Assembly: GCF_003843835.1 (NCBI RefSeq)
Contig: NZ_RKQL01000001.1
Coordinates: 434,001-498,000, forward strand
Length of the DNA stretch: 64,000 bases
Direction: 5' to 3'
Origin: Tibeticola sediminis
GTDB lineage: Bacteria > Pseudomonadota > Gammaproteobacteria > Burkholderiales > Burkholderiaceae_C
Part shown: piece by piece, positions 42,557 to 50,952 of the stretch
Layout: each line of letters opens with the position of its first letter
Numbering within the stretch: the stretch's first letter is position 1
Made by a program: the position numbers and the translations under genes
Notes under the pieces: generated by a model
What the model saw: the letters and a program-made list of their open reading frames with translations, nothing else
Told to the model about the DNA's origin: nothing
The model's database searches: none

Positions 42557-44003
42557 ACAACGCCGCCACCTTCCGGCGGGCCCGCTGGGGCGCACTCGGC
42601 CCCGCTGCTGCGGGCGCCGAAGGCCCGGCAGAAGCAGCAGGCTCGGCCGCTGCCGCCGGCGGCTCGTAGGGCTTCGAAAAGAAGGGGTCGACCGGAGCGC
42701 GCGGGGCAATGGGGCGACGACGTGCGCTCGAGCGCTCGAACCCTCCATCTTCCGAACGTTCTGCCTGCCGCGGCTCGCGCGCGCTGCGCAGGGAACGCTC
42801 GGGCGCGTCTGCGCTGGAGCGACGCGCTTCGCGATCGGGGGCCCCTCCAAGGTCGAGACGTTCCAGTTCGATCTTGCGTTTGAGCAGTTTTTCGATGTCC
42901 GCGATCAATCGCGCATCCGAAGGTGACACCAAGGTCACGGCAAGGCCCGAGGCCCCGGCCCGGCCGGTGCGCCCGATGCGGTGCACGTAGTCTTCGGCGT
43001 TGAACGGCACATCGAAATTGAACACCGCCGGCACATCCTTGATGTCCAGGCCGCGCGCGGCGACGTCGGTCGCAACGAGCAAATCGACCTCGCCGGCCTT
43101 GAACGCGTTGAGCGCCTTGAGGCGCTCGTCCTGGCTTTTGTCCCCGTGCAGCGCCGTGGTCTTGAGACCTTCACGCTCGAGGCTGCGCGCTAGGCGGGCA
43201 CAGCCGAGCTTGCTGTTGACGAAGATGAACGCCTGGCGCAGGCCCCGCTGCTGCAGCACCTGATGAATCGCGCGGCGCTTGTCCTCGTCGGAGACGGCAT
43301 AAAAATGCTGCTCCACGGTCGAGGCGGTCTCGTTCGGCCGGGCGACCTCGATCAACACTGGGTCTTGCAGGTAGCTGTTGGCCAGGCGCTTGATCTCCGG
43401 GGAGAAGGTGGCCGAAAACAGCAGCGTCGTTCGCTGCTTGGGCAGATAAGAAAGAATACGCTGCAAATCGGGCAAAAAGCCGATGTCGAGCATGCGGTCG
43501 GCCTCGTCGAGAACGACATACTCGACTTGGTTGAGCACCACATTCTTCGCCTCGATGTGGTCGAGCAAACGCCCCGGCGTTGCCACGAGCACTTCGACGC
43601 CTTTTTTCAGCTCTGCCGTTTGCGGCTTCATGTCCATGCCGCCAAAGACCACGGCGCTGCGCAACTGCGTGTACTTGGCGTACTGCTTGATCTGCTGCGC
43701 CACCTGGTCGGCCAGTTCGCGCGTGGGCAAGAGGACGAGCGCCCGGACGGGATGGCGCGCAGGAGAAGTCGACGCGTTCTCGTGCTTGAGCAAGCGCTGC
43801 AACAAGGGCAGCGAGAAGGCCGCCGTCTTTCCGGTGCCGGTCTGCGCCGCACCCATGACGTCCCGCCCGGCCAAGACCACCGGAATCGCTTGGGCTTGAA
43901 TCGGCGTGAGCGTCTCATAGCCCATTTCAGCCACCGCTCGCTTGAGCGGCTCGGCCAGATTCAGATCAGCATAACGGGGAAGTTCGGGGACGGTTTGGGT
44001 CAT
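42540..44003 (-). CDS. rhlE: DEAD-box ATP-dependent RNA helicase (RhlE type)
   Basis: This 487-residue RNA helicase shows the Q motif (YETLTPIQAQAIP), Walker A AQTGTGKT, PTRELA, VATPGRLLD, DEAD (VVLDEADRMLD), SAT and HRIGRTGRAG. A low-complexity basic, Pro/Ala-rich C-terminal tail (about 390-487) is typical of RhlE proteins of betaproteobacteria, which act in ribosome assembly, RNA decay and cold growth. The start at 44003 is MTQTVPELPRYADLNL. It overlaps apaH by 17 bp at the 3' end. Confidence 0.93.
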   Translation of the reverse strand: MTQTVPELPRYADLNLAEPLKRAVAEMGYETLTPIQAQAIPVVLAGRDVMGAAQTGTGKTAAFSLPLLQRLLKHENASTSPARHPVRALVLLPTRELADQVAQQIKQYAKYTQLRSAVVFGGMDMKPQTAELKKGVEVLVATPGRLLDHIEAKNVVLNQVEYVVLDEADRMLDIGFLPDLQRILSYLPKQRTTLLFSATFSPEIKRLANSYLQDPVLIEVARPNETASTVEQHFYAVSDEDKRRAIHQVLQQRGLRQAFIFVNSKLGCARLARSLEREGLKTTALHGDKSQDERLKALNAFKAGEVDLLVATDVAARGLDIKDVPAVFNFDVPFNAEDYVHRIGRTGRAGASGLAVTLVSPSDARLIADIEKLLKRKIELERLDLGGAPDREARRSSADAPERSLRSAREPRQAERSEDGGFERSSARRRPIAPRAPVDPFFSKPYEPPAAAAEPAASAGPSAPAAAGPSAPQRARRKVAALFKPGG

Positions 44004-44121
44004 AGGTCTTTCGGGCGATCGCGGGCGTCCGGGCGTGCGCAGCCCTGCCGACCGCGGCTCGTGCCCACGTTTTGCGCACTGCGGGATTATCCCTGATCCG
44101 CCAAACCGCACCGACGCCCCC

Positions 44122-44168
44122 CCCGCAGCCGGGAAGCGCGACACGCGAGGGACTGGTTCAGCGCTGCC
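44122..44168. repeat. Dispersed 3'-end element, copy C (47 bp)
   Basis: Same 47-bp element as copy A with four substitutions, starting CCCGCAGCCGGG and ending TTCAGCGCTGCC. It lies 11 bp beyond the dcd stop codon, between dcd and rhlE, in the same orientation relative to the upstream gene as copy A. Confidence 0.9.
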
Positions 44169-44179
44169 CCAGCCTTGCC

Positions 44180-44749
44180 TCAGGTCTTGGGCAAGGTCAC
44201 GCCGTGCTGACCTTGATACTTGCCGCCTCGATCTTTGTAGCTGGTCTCGCAGACCTCGTCACTCTCGAAGAACAGCACCTGTGCGCAGCCCTCACCGGCG
44301 TAGATTTTTGCCGGCAGCGGTGTGGTATTCGAAAACTCGAGCGTGACATAGCCCTCCCACTCGGGCTCGAAGGGTGTCACGTTGACGATGATGCCGCATC
44401 GCGCATAGGTGCTCTTGCCCAGGCAGATCGTCAACACGTTGCGCGGGATGCGAAAGTATTCGACCGTACGCGCCAGCGCAAAGCTGTTGGGTGGAATGAT
44501 GCAAACATCGCCCTCGATGTCGACGAAGCTTTTCTCGTCGAAGTTCTTCGGGTCCACCACGGTGCTGTGGATGTTGGTGAATACTTTGAATTCGCGGGCA
44601 CAGCGGATGTCGTATCCGTAACTGCTGGTGCCGTAGCTCACGATGCGATGCCCATCGGGCGCCTGGCGGACCTGGCCGGGCTCGAAGGGCTCGATCATTC
44701 CGTACGTCTCGGCCATCTGCCGGATCCATCGGTCACTTTTGATCGTCAT
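44180..44749 (-). CDS. dcd: dCTP deaminase
   Basis: This 189-residue enzyme deaminates dCTP to dUTP, the main route to dTTP in Gram-negative bacteria. It is nearly colinear with E. coli Dcd (193 residues): [34 protein letters not shown], the catalytic Glu region [20 protein letters not shown] and [12 protein letters not shown]. The symporter gene downstream in its direction belongs to a different unit beyond the repeat element and rhlE; upstream there are 33 bp to the symporter stop. Confidence 0.97.
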   Translation of the reverse strand: MTIKSDRWIRQMAETYGMIEPFEPGQVRQAPDGHRIVSYGTSSYGYDIRCAREFKVFTNIHSTVVDPKNFDEKSFVDIEGDVCIIPPNSFALARTVEYFRIPRNVLTICLGKSTYARCGIIVNVTPFEPEWEGYVTLEFSNTTPLPAKIYAGEGCAQVLFFESDEVCETSYKDRGGKYQGQHGVTLPKT

Positions 44750-44782
44750 GCTGTTGCGGCGGTGCGAAATGAGGCTTCGATT

Positions 44783-46870
44783 CTAGGGCGCCGTTGAATC
44801 CGCCCCGCCATCGGGCGAGCGAACCCGATCCACCATCGCGAGCTGCGCGGGCGTCGGGGGCGGCGTCAGCAGGCTCCAGACCACGATGGTGGCAAAACCG
44901 GCCAAAACGCCGAAGATCCCTGCGGCACTCGGAGCGATCTCCCACCAGAGCGTGGGCGTGCCGCTCAGCCCCAAGAGCGCCCGTGCGCCGGGGTGCGTCC
45001 AGCCGATGTAAAAGATCGTCACCCCAAGTCCAACGATCATGCCCGCCCATGCCGCCTGCGCCGTGGCACGCTTCCAGAACACGCCCAGCACGAGCGCCGG
45101 AAAGAAGGCCGCACCCGCAAATGAAAACGCCGCAGCGACCAGGAACAGGATGTCTGCCGGCCTCTGCGCCGCCAAATAGGCCGCACACAAAGCGACAACG
45201 AGCAGCAAGACTTTGGAGATCGTCACCCGCCGGGCATTCGAAGCCTGCGGGTCGAGCAGGCGGAAATAGGCATCGTGGCTCAATGCGCTGGCAATGCTGA
45301 GCAGCAGGCCATCGGCCGTCGAAAGCGCCGCAGCCAGGCCGCCGACTGCAACGAGCGCGGACACGATGTAGGGCAGCCCGCCGATTTCCGGTGCCAGCAG
45401 CACGATGATGTCGGGGTCGATCCACAGCTCGCCCAACTGCAAGACGCCATCCCGGTTGATGTCGCGTACCGTGACCAAGGGCGGATCCACCTGACCCCAG
45501 GCCTTGATCCAAGCAGGCAGATGCTCAAACGTGGACCCAATGACGTGGTGGAAGATCTCGAATTTCACGAGCACGGCCAGTGCCGGTGCGCTGATGTAAA
45601 GAATGACGATGAACAGCAACGCCCAAGCGACGGAAAGCCGGGCCTCGTGCACCGTGGGCGTCGTGTTGAACCGCATCAGCAAATGCGGCAGTCCCGCCGT
45701 TCCGACCATCAGACAGAACGCCAGCGCCAGGAAATTGCGCCGGGCAGTATCGGCAACTTCGGCTCCCGCCTGCGGCGGCGCCGGGAAGGCATCGGCGTGG
45801 GGCGGCATGCCGTTGAGCGGCTTGGCACGAGACTCGGCGAGCGCGCGCTCGGCTTCCCACATGCGAATCGCGCTCGTCGTATCCTTGGGCAAGCCGAACA
45901 AAGCCCGATCGGCGGCGACGATTTCCTCGGCCGAAGCGTGCGCGGCGCGCAACTGGGCCGAGCGCAGCGTCGCGGCGACCCGCTCGGCCGCCAGCGACTC
46001 ACTCGGATGCTGGAGCTTTTCCGCGAGCTCTGCCGCCCGCGCCTCATAGCGCTGCCGAACTTCGATTTCCGCCGGATCCGCGATCAATGCCCGTTCGCGC
46101 TGGCTGACTTGCTCGAGCTGGTAGCCATAAACGAGCTGCGGCACCGGAACGCCCGTCTGCTGGACCGACAGCCAGACTACGGGAATCAAATAGGCCAGCA
46201 TCAACACGATGAACTGCCCCACCTGCGTCCAGGTCACGGCGCGCATGCCGCCCAGAAATGAGCAGACCAAGATCCCTCCGAGCCCGAGGAAGATGCCGAT
46301 CTCGAACGCGAGCCCAGTCAGGCGCGCCGTGATGAGTCCGACGCCATAGATCTGCGCGACGACATAGGTGAACGAACAGAGCAAGGTCGACAGCACCGCG
46401 ACGACGCGTATGCCATTGCCGCCATAGCGCGCCGCCAGGAAGTCGGCGATGGTGTATTGACCAAGACGCCGCAGATACGGCGCCAGCAGCAAGCCCACCA
46501 GCACGAAGCCCCCGCTCCAACCCAGAACGAAAGCCAGCCCGGCGTAGCCGGTCGCGTACAAGGTTCCGGCCAAACTCATGAAAGACGCCGCGGACATCCA
46601 ATCGGCCGCCGTCGCAGCGCCGTTGTACAGCGCGGGCACCTGCCGGCCCGCCACGTAATACTGGTCCGGGTCGGTGGTCCGGCTGAGTAAGCCAAAGCCC
46701 GCGTAGGCCAGCAGCGTGGCCAGCAGAAAAATCAGGCCGATGAGTTGCCGCGGAAAGCCCAGATATTCCAACCAGGCGAGCACGGCCGCAAACGCCAGGA
46801 AGGCGAGCGTGAACACGCCATAGACACGGTGCAGATTGCGCCGGAAGGCAGACGGAGTACGCAGCGGCAT
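44783..46870 (-). CDS. Sodium:solute symporter (VC_2705-like subfamily) with EF-hand loop
   Basis: This 695-residue symporter has the SSS core (DQYYVAGRQVPALYNGAATAAD-type motif at about 69-90; AADWMSAASFMSLAG; GGLAAALSTADGLLLSIASA). Two unusual inserts are seen: a hydrophilic, probably coiled segment (about 250-375) and the sequence DINRDGVLQLGE (470-481), an exact EF-hand calcium loop pattern. The subfamily is usually encoded with a DUF4212 protein and is thought to move short-chain organic acids such as acetate; substrate is inferred. The DUF4212 gene lies 100 bp upstream on the same strand. Confidence 0.9.
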   Translation of the reverse strand: MPLRTPSAFRRNLHRVYGVFTLAFLAFAAVLAWLEYLGFPRQLIGLIFLLATLLAYAGFGLLSRTTDPDQYYVAGRQVPALYNGAATAADWMSAASFMSLAGTLYATGYAGLAFVLGWSGGFVLVGLLLAPYLRRLGQYTIADFLAARYGGNGIRVVAVLSTLLCSFTYVVAQIYGVGLITARLTGLAFEIGIFLGLGGILVCSFLGGMRAVTWTQVGQFIVLMLAYLIPVVWLSVQQTGVPVPQLVYGYQLEQVSQRERALIADPAEIEVRQRYEARAAELAEKLQHPSESLAAERVAATLRSAQLRAAHASAEEIVAADRALFGLPKDTTSAIRMWEAERALAESRAKPLNGMPPHADAFPAPPQAGAEVADTARRNFLALAFCLMVGTAGLPHLLMRFNTTPTVHEARLSVAWALLFIVILYISAPALAVLVKFEIFHHVIGSTFEHLPAWIKAWGQVDPPLVTVRDINRDGVLQLGELWIDPDIIVLLAPEIGGLPYIVSALVAVGGLAAALSTADGLLLSIASALSHDAYFRLLDPQASNARRVTISKVLLLVVALCAAYLAAQRPADILFLVAAAFSFAGAAFFPALVLGVFWKRATAQAAWAGMIVGLGVTIFYIGWTHPGARALLGLSGTPTLWWEIAPSAAGIFGVLAGFATIVVWSLLTPPPTPAQLAMVDRVRSPDGGADSTAP

Positions 46871-46970
46871 CGCGGGTCGTCGTGCAAGCAGCGGGGGCTA
46901 CGCTCAGCGCAGGCGCTGCGACCGAACGCTTCGCGCGCTGGCCGTCTCGGTCCTCAGCGGCCTAAGCGGC

Positions 46971-47237
46971 CTAAGCTTGGTGCACCGCATCGCGCTCGAT
47001 CCGACGCACGCGCCGGGCATAGATCACGACGATGAACAGATACAGCAGGGGCAGGCCCTGCGCAGCCGCCCAAAAACCAAAGGGCCAACCGAAGAAGCGA
47101 AATTGCAGCCCGGGGGCGCCCCAGACCAAAGCGATGGTCGCCAGCCACCAGACGAGAAGCAGGATGAAGGTCAGGCGCCGCGTCTGCGACCAGGCACTCT
47201 GTTCCGAGGCAGAGGGAAGCGGGTTCGGCTGCGTCAT
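46971..47237 (-). CDS. DUF4212 small membrane protein, symporter partner
   Basis: This 88-residue protein has two membrane helices (about 25-43 and 50-75; LTFILLLVWWLATIALVWG, FGWPFGFWAAAQGLPLLYLF) and a basic C-terminus. This is the DUF4212 pattern found immediately upstream of sodium:solute symporter genes, for which it is regarded as a small subunit. The 100 bp before the symporter contain a short direct repeat (GCGGCCTAA twice) but no clear terminator. Confidence 0.9.
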   Translation of the reverse strand: MTQPNPLPSASEQSAWSQTRRLTFILLLVWWLATIALVWGAPGLQFRFFGWPFGFWAAAQGLPLLYLFIVVIYARRVRRIERDAVHQA

Positions 47238-47307
47238 GAGGCGTTTCTAGCACGCTGCTCCGACGCAGTCGACCCGCGTTTTCACCAAGCACTGGAACCG
47301 CGTCCAA

Positions 47308-47331
47308 GCGCCCGGCTGGGTCGCCGGGCGC
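47308..47331 (-). terminator. Hairpin downstream of ppsA
   Basis: GCGCCCGGC (47308-47316) pairs perfectly with GCCGGGCGC (47323-47331) across a 6-bp loop, 32 bp after the ppsA stop. No T-run follows on the minus strand, so termination may need Rho. The hairpin's right arm lies at the edge of repeat copy D. Confidence 0.5.
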
Positions 47332-47362
47332 GCGCCATCACGGAAACTTATTCAGCGTTGCC
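47324..47362. repeat. Dispersed 3'-end element, copy D (diverged)
   Basis: Begins CCGGGCGCGCG, contains GGAAACTTA where copy A has GGGACTTG, and ends with the exact core TTCAGCGTTGCC, abutting the ppsA stop codon. More diverged than copies A-C outside the core. Confidence 0.75.
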
Positions 47363-49753
47363 TTATTTCGCCAGTTGGTTCCAGGTGTCGATCACCGAGT
47401 CCGGGTTGAGCGAAATCGAGCTGATTCCCTGATCTCGCAGCCACAGCGCGAAATCCGGGTGGTCGCTGGGGCCTTGGCCGCAGATGCCGATGTATTTGCC
47501 GGCCGCGCGACAGGCACGAATCGCCTGCGCGATCAGCGCCATGACGGCCGGGTCGCGCTCGTCGAAATCGGCTGCCAGCAGCTCGAGACCCGAGTCCCGG
47601 TCGAGGCCCAAGGTGAGTTGGGTCAGGTCGTTCGAGCCGATCGAGAAGCCATCGAAATGCTCGAGGAAGCGTTCGGCCAGAACGGCGTTGCTTGGAACCT
47701 CGCACATCATGATGAGCTTGAGATCGTTCTCGCCACGGCGCAGGCCATACTCGGCCAGCAGCGCCGTGACACGCTCTGCCTGCCCGATCGTGCGCACGAA
47801 GGGCACCATGACCTGCACGTTGGTCAGGCCCATGTCATTGCGCACCCGCAGCAGGGCTTCGCACTCCATCGCAAACGCCTCGCGAAAGTCGGCGCTGAGA
47901 TAGCGCGCCGCGCCGCGGAAACCGAGCATCGGGTTTTCCTCTTCGGGCTCGTAGCGGCTGCCGCCCATGAGCTTGCGGTACTCGTTGCTCTTGAAGTCCG
48001 ACAACCGCACGATGACCGGCTTGGGCCAGAACGCTGCGGCGATGGTCGCAACCCCCTCGGCCACCTTGTCGACATAAAAAGCGCGGGGGCTGGCGTGGCC
48101 GCGGGCCGCCGACTCGACCGCCTTTTTGAGGTCCGGATCGACCTGCGGGTAGTCGAGGATGGCCTTGGGATGCACGCCGATGTTGTTGTTGATGATGAAC
48201 TCGAGGCGCGCGAGGCCCACGCCGCTGTTGGGCAGTTGCGCAAAGTCGAAGGCCAGCTGGGGGTTGCCGACGTTCATCATGATCTTGGTGGAGATCTCCG
48301 GCATGGCGCCGCGGCTGACCTCGGTCACTTCGGCCTCGAGCAAGCCGTCGTAGATGTAGCCGGTATCGCCCTCGGCGCAGCTCACCGTCACGAGCATGCC
48401 GTCCTTGAGCCGTTCGGTCGCGTCACCGCAGCCGACGACGGCAGGAATGCCCAGTTCCCGGGCGATGATGGCTGCATGGCAGGTGCGCCCGCCCCGGTTG
48501 GTCACGATGGCGGCAGCCCGTTTCATGACCGGCTCCCAGTTCGGATCGGTCATGTCGGTGACCAGCACGTCGCCGGGCTGGACCTTGTCCATCTCCGAAA
48601 TGTTGTGCACCACCCGCACCGGACCTGTGCCGATTTTTTGGCCAATCGCACGCCCTTCGGCGAGGATGGTCCCGCGGTTCTTCAGCTTGTAGCGCAGCTC
48701 GGTCTTGCCCTGAGCCTGGCTCTTGACCGTCTCGGGCCGCGCTTGCAGGATGTAGAGCTGTCCGTCCTTGCCGTCTTTGCCCCATTCGATGTCCATCGGC
48801 CGGCCATAGTGCTGCTCGATGACGAGCGCGTAACGCGCGAGTTGCTCGACCTCCGCATCGCTGAGGCAGTAGCGGTTGCGCAGTTCCGTGGGCACGTCGA
48901 CCGTTTTGACGAGTTTGCCCGTCTCGGCCTTTTCCTGCGGGGTGGTGAACACCATCTGGATCAGCTTGCTGCCGAGGTTCCGCCGGATCACGGCGCGCTT
49001 GCCCGCACGCAGCATGGGCTTGTGCACATAGAACTCGTCGGGGTTGACGGCGCCTTGCACGACCGTCTCGCCCAGACCGTAGCTGGCGGTGATGAAAACC
49101 ACGTCGTCGAAACCCGACTCGGTGTCGATGGTGAACATCACGCCCGAGGCGCCGATGTCGGAACGAACCATGCGCTGCACGCCGGCCGAGAGCGCGACAT
49201 GCTCATGCGAAAAGCCTTTGTGCACGCGGTAGCTGATGGCGCGGTCGTTGTAGAGGCTGGCAAAGACCTCCTTGGTCTTGTGCAAGACCTCCTCGATGCC
49301 CTCGACGTTGAGGAAGGTTTCTTGCTGACCTGCGAACGAGGCATCAGGCAGGTCCTCTGCGGTTGCGGAAGATCGCACGGCGTACGAACCGCCGGGGTTG
49401 TCGGCCTCGAGTCGCGCAAACGCCTCACGGATGGCCGCCTCGAGTTCGGGCGGGAAGGGTTGCGCCTCGACCATAGCCCGGATTTCCGCTCCGGCGGACG
49501 CGAGGGCGCGGACGTCCTCGGTATCGAGGGCCGCGAGCCGGGCATTGATGCGCTCAGCCAATCCGCCGTGCGCCAGAAACTGCCGGAAGGCGTAGGCAGT
49601 CGTCGCGAAGCCGGTGGGAACACGCACGCCCGAAGGCAATTGCGAAATCATCTCGCCGAGGCTGGCGTTTTTACCGCCAACCGCCTCGACATCGGTCATT
49701 CTCAGTTTCTCAAACGGTACGACCAGGGCGGTCGGCTCGAACAGTGCAGACAT
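47363..49753 (-). CDS. ppsA: Phosphoenolpyruvate synthase
   Basis: PpsA makes phosphoenolpyruvate from pyruvate and ATP for gluconeogenesis. This 796-residue protein has the N-terminal ATP-grasp domain ([33 protein letters not shown]), the phosphohistidine domain ([17 protein letters not shown], His426) and the PEP/pyruvate barrel ending with [19 protein letters not shown] and the catalytic Cys in IGICGQGPS. Thr424, two residues before His426, matches the residue phosphorylated by PpsR. The start at 49753 has GGAG 9 bp upstream. It is divergent from ppsR, its regulator. Confidence 0.97.
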   Translation of the reverse strand: MSALFEPTALVVPFEKLRMTDVEAVGGKNASLGEMISQLPSGVRVPTGFATTAYAFRQFLAHGGLAERINARLAALDTEDVRALASAGAEIRAMVEAQPFPPELEAAIREAFARLEADNPGGSYAVRSSATAEDLPDASFAGQQETFLNVEGIEEVLHKTKEVFASLYNDRAISYRVHKGFSHEHVALSAGVQRMVRSDIGASGVMFTIDTESGFDDVVFITASYGLGETVVQGAVNPDEFYVHKPMLRAGKRAVIRRNLGSKLIQMVFTTPQEKAETGKLVKTVDVPTELRNRYCLSDAEVEQLARYALVIEQHYGRPMDIEWGKDGKDGQLYILQARPETVKSQAQGKTELRYKLKNRGTILAEGRAIGQKIGTGPVRVVHNISEMDKVQPGDVLVTDMTDPNWEPVMKRAAAIVTNRGGRTCHAAIIARELGIPAVVGCGDATERLKDGMLVTVSCAEGDTGYIYDGLLEAEVTEVSRGAMPEISTKIMMNVGNPQLAFDFAQLPNSGVGLARLEFIINNNIGVHPKAILDYPQVDPDLKKAVESAARGHASPRAFYVDKVAEGVATIAAAFWPKPVIVRLSDFKSNEYRKLMGGSRYEPEEENPMLGFRGAARYLSADFREAFAMECEALLRVRNDMGLTNVQVMVPFVRTIGQAERVTALLAEYGLRRGENDLKLIMMCEVPSNAVLAERFLEHFDGFSIGSNDLTQLTLGLDRDSGLELLAADFDERDPAVMALIAQAIRACRAAGKYIGICGQGPSDHPDFALWLRDQGISSISLNPDSVIDTWNQLAK

Positions 49754-49964
49754 GGGAGACTCCAGAAGTAAAAAAACCGAGCCGCGCTGCCGCTGACCGT
49801 GGCGACGGCCTGCGGACGTTGGAGTTCTTCGTATGGGTCCGAGCAGCGCATGAATTCTTGAGGGAAGGCCGCAGCGAGCGGCAAACCGATGCGCCATTTT
49901 AGGCGCTGGCTGGACCAGCATCTTCGCTACAGTTGACGCTGACATCCACTTTGACGCTTCCAAA

Positions 49965-50786
49965 ATGCCTGAACGCACCGTTTTTTATGTTTCCGACGGA
50001 ACCGGCATCACCGCCGAGACCTTTGGAAAAGCCATCCTCGCGCAGTTCGACGTCCAGTTCCGCGCGGTTCGTCTCCCCTTCGTCGACACGGTGGACAAGG
50101 CCCATCAGGCGGTGCGGCAAATCAACCACACCGCCGAGCATGAGGGACGCCGGCCGATCGTCTTCACGACGCTGGTCAATATGGACGTGCTGCACGTCAT
50201 TCAGCAGCACTGCAAAGGCATGTTGCTCGACATGTTCGGCACCTTCGTGCACCCGCTGGAAGAAGAACTCGGCGTGAAGTCGCACCACCGCGTGGGCCGG
50301 TTCAGCGACGCGAGCAAGAGTGCCGACTATCAACGTCGCATCGATGCGATCAACTTCGCCCTGGCGCATGACGACGGCCAGTCCGACCAGGACCTGGCAG
50401 CCGCCGACGTGATCCTCGTCGGCGTGAGCCGCAGCGGCAAAACCCCAACCAGCCTGTATCTGGCCATGCAATACGGCATCAAAGCGGCCAACTACCCGCT
50501 CATACCCGAGGATTTCGAGCGCCAGCAACTGCCCCCGGCGCTGCTGGCGTACAAGAAGAAACTGTTCGGACTGAGCATCCAACCCGAGCGCCTGGCTGAA
50601 ATCCGGCAGGAGCGCCGACCGGGGTCCAAGTACGCCAGCCTCGAAAACTGCCGCCGCGAGGTCGCTGCCGCCGAAGCAATGATGCGTCGCGCCGGTATCA
50701 AGTGGCTGTCGACGACGCACAAATCGATCGAAGAGATCGCGACCACCATCTTGCAAGAGCTCAAGCTCAACGAAGCCGTCGGCTGA
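49965..50786 (+). CDS. ppsR: PEP synthase regulatory protein (kinase/pyrophosphorylase, DUF299)
   Basis: This 273-residue bifunctional regulator inactivates PEP synthase by ADP-dependent phosphorylation of a Thr next to the catalytic His, and reactivates it by phosphate-dependent dephosphorylation. It opens [19 protein letters not shown] and has the P-loop [11 protein letters not shown] (about 153-163) and [10 protein letters not shown]. It is transcribed away from ppsA across 211 bp. That intergenic region holds both promoters; no further gene is seen there. Confidence 0.97.
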   Translation: MPERTVFYVSDGTGITAETFGKAILAQFDVQFRAVRLPFVDTVDKAHQAVRQINHTAEHEGRRPIVFTTLVNMDVLHVIQQHCKGMLLDMFGTFVHPLEEELGVKSHHRVGRFSDASKSADYQRRIDAINFALAHDDGQSDQDLAAADVILVGVSRSGKTPTSLYLAMQYGIKAANYPLIPEDFERQQLPPALLAYKKKLFGLSIQPERLAEIRQERRPGSKYASLENCRREVAAAEAMMRRAGIKWLSTTHKSIEEIATTILQELKLNEAVG

Positions 50787-50824
50787 CCGCCGCGGCTCGC
50801 CCAGCCTCAGCGCCGCTTCAACGC

Positions 50825-50853
50825 CATCAAATGCGAATCGTTCGCATTTGATG
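50825..50853. promoter_or_regulatory. Fur-box-like perfect palindrome
   Basis: Arms of 13 bp (CATCAAATGCGAA at 50825-50837 and TTCGCATTTGATG at 50841-50853) are exact reverse complements around TCG. The centre, AATGCGAATCGTTCGCATT, follows the pattern of betaproteobacterial Fur boxes (compare AATGAGAATCATTCTCATT). It lies 99 bp before the TonB receptor start. Confidence 0.85.
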
Positions 50854-50952
50854 CGCTATACTTCGGCCGTTCCGCCAGCCAGACATCCCGCGCGCAGCCT
50901 GCCGCGGATGCAGCCAGCCGCCCCTCCCGCTCCCACTCCCGAGGCTGCTGCC

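Noticed and set aside
47375..49771. A 798-codon open frame opposite ppsA, and a similar one at 24013-26004 opposite the secretion ATPase
   Set aside because: Shadows of the real genes; no domain or ribosome-binding site.
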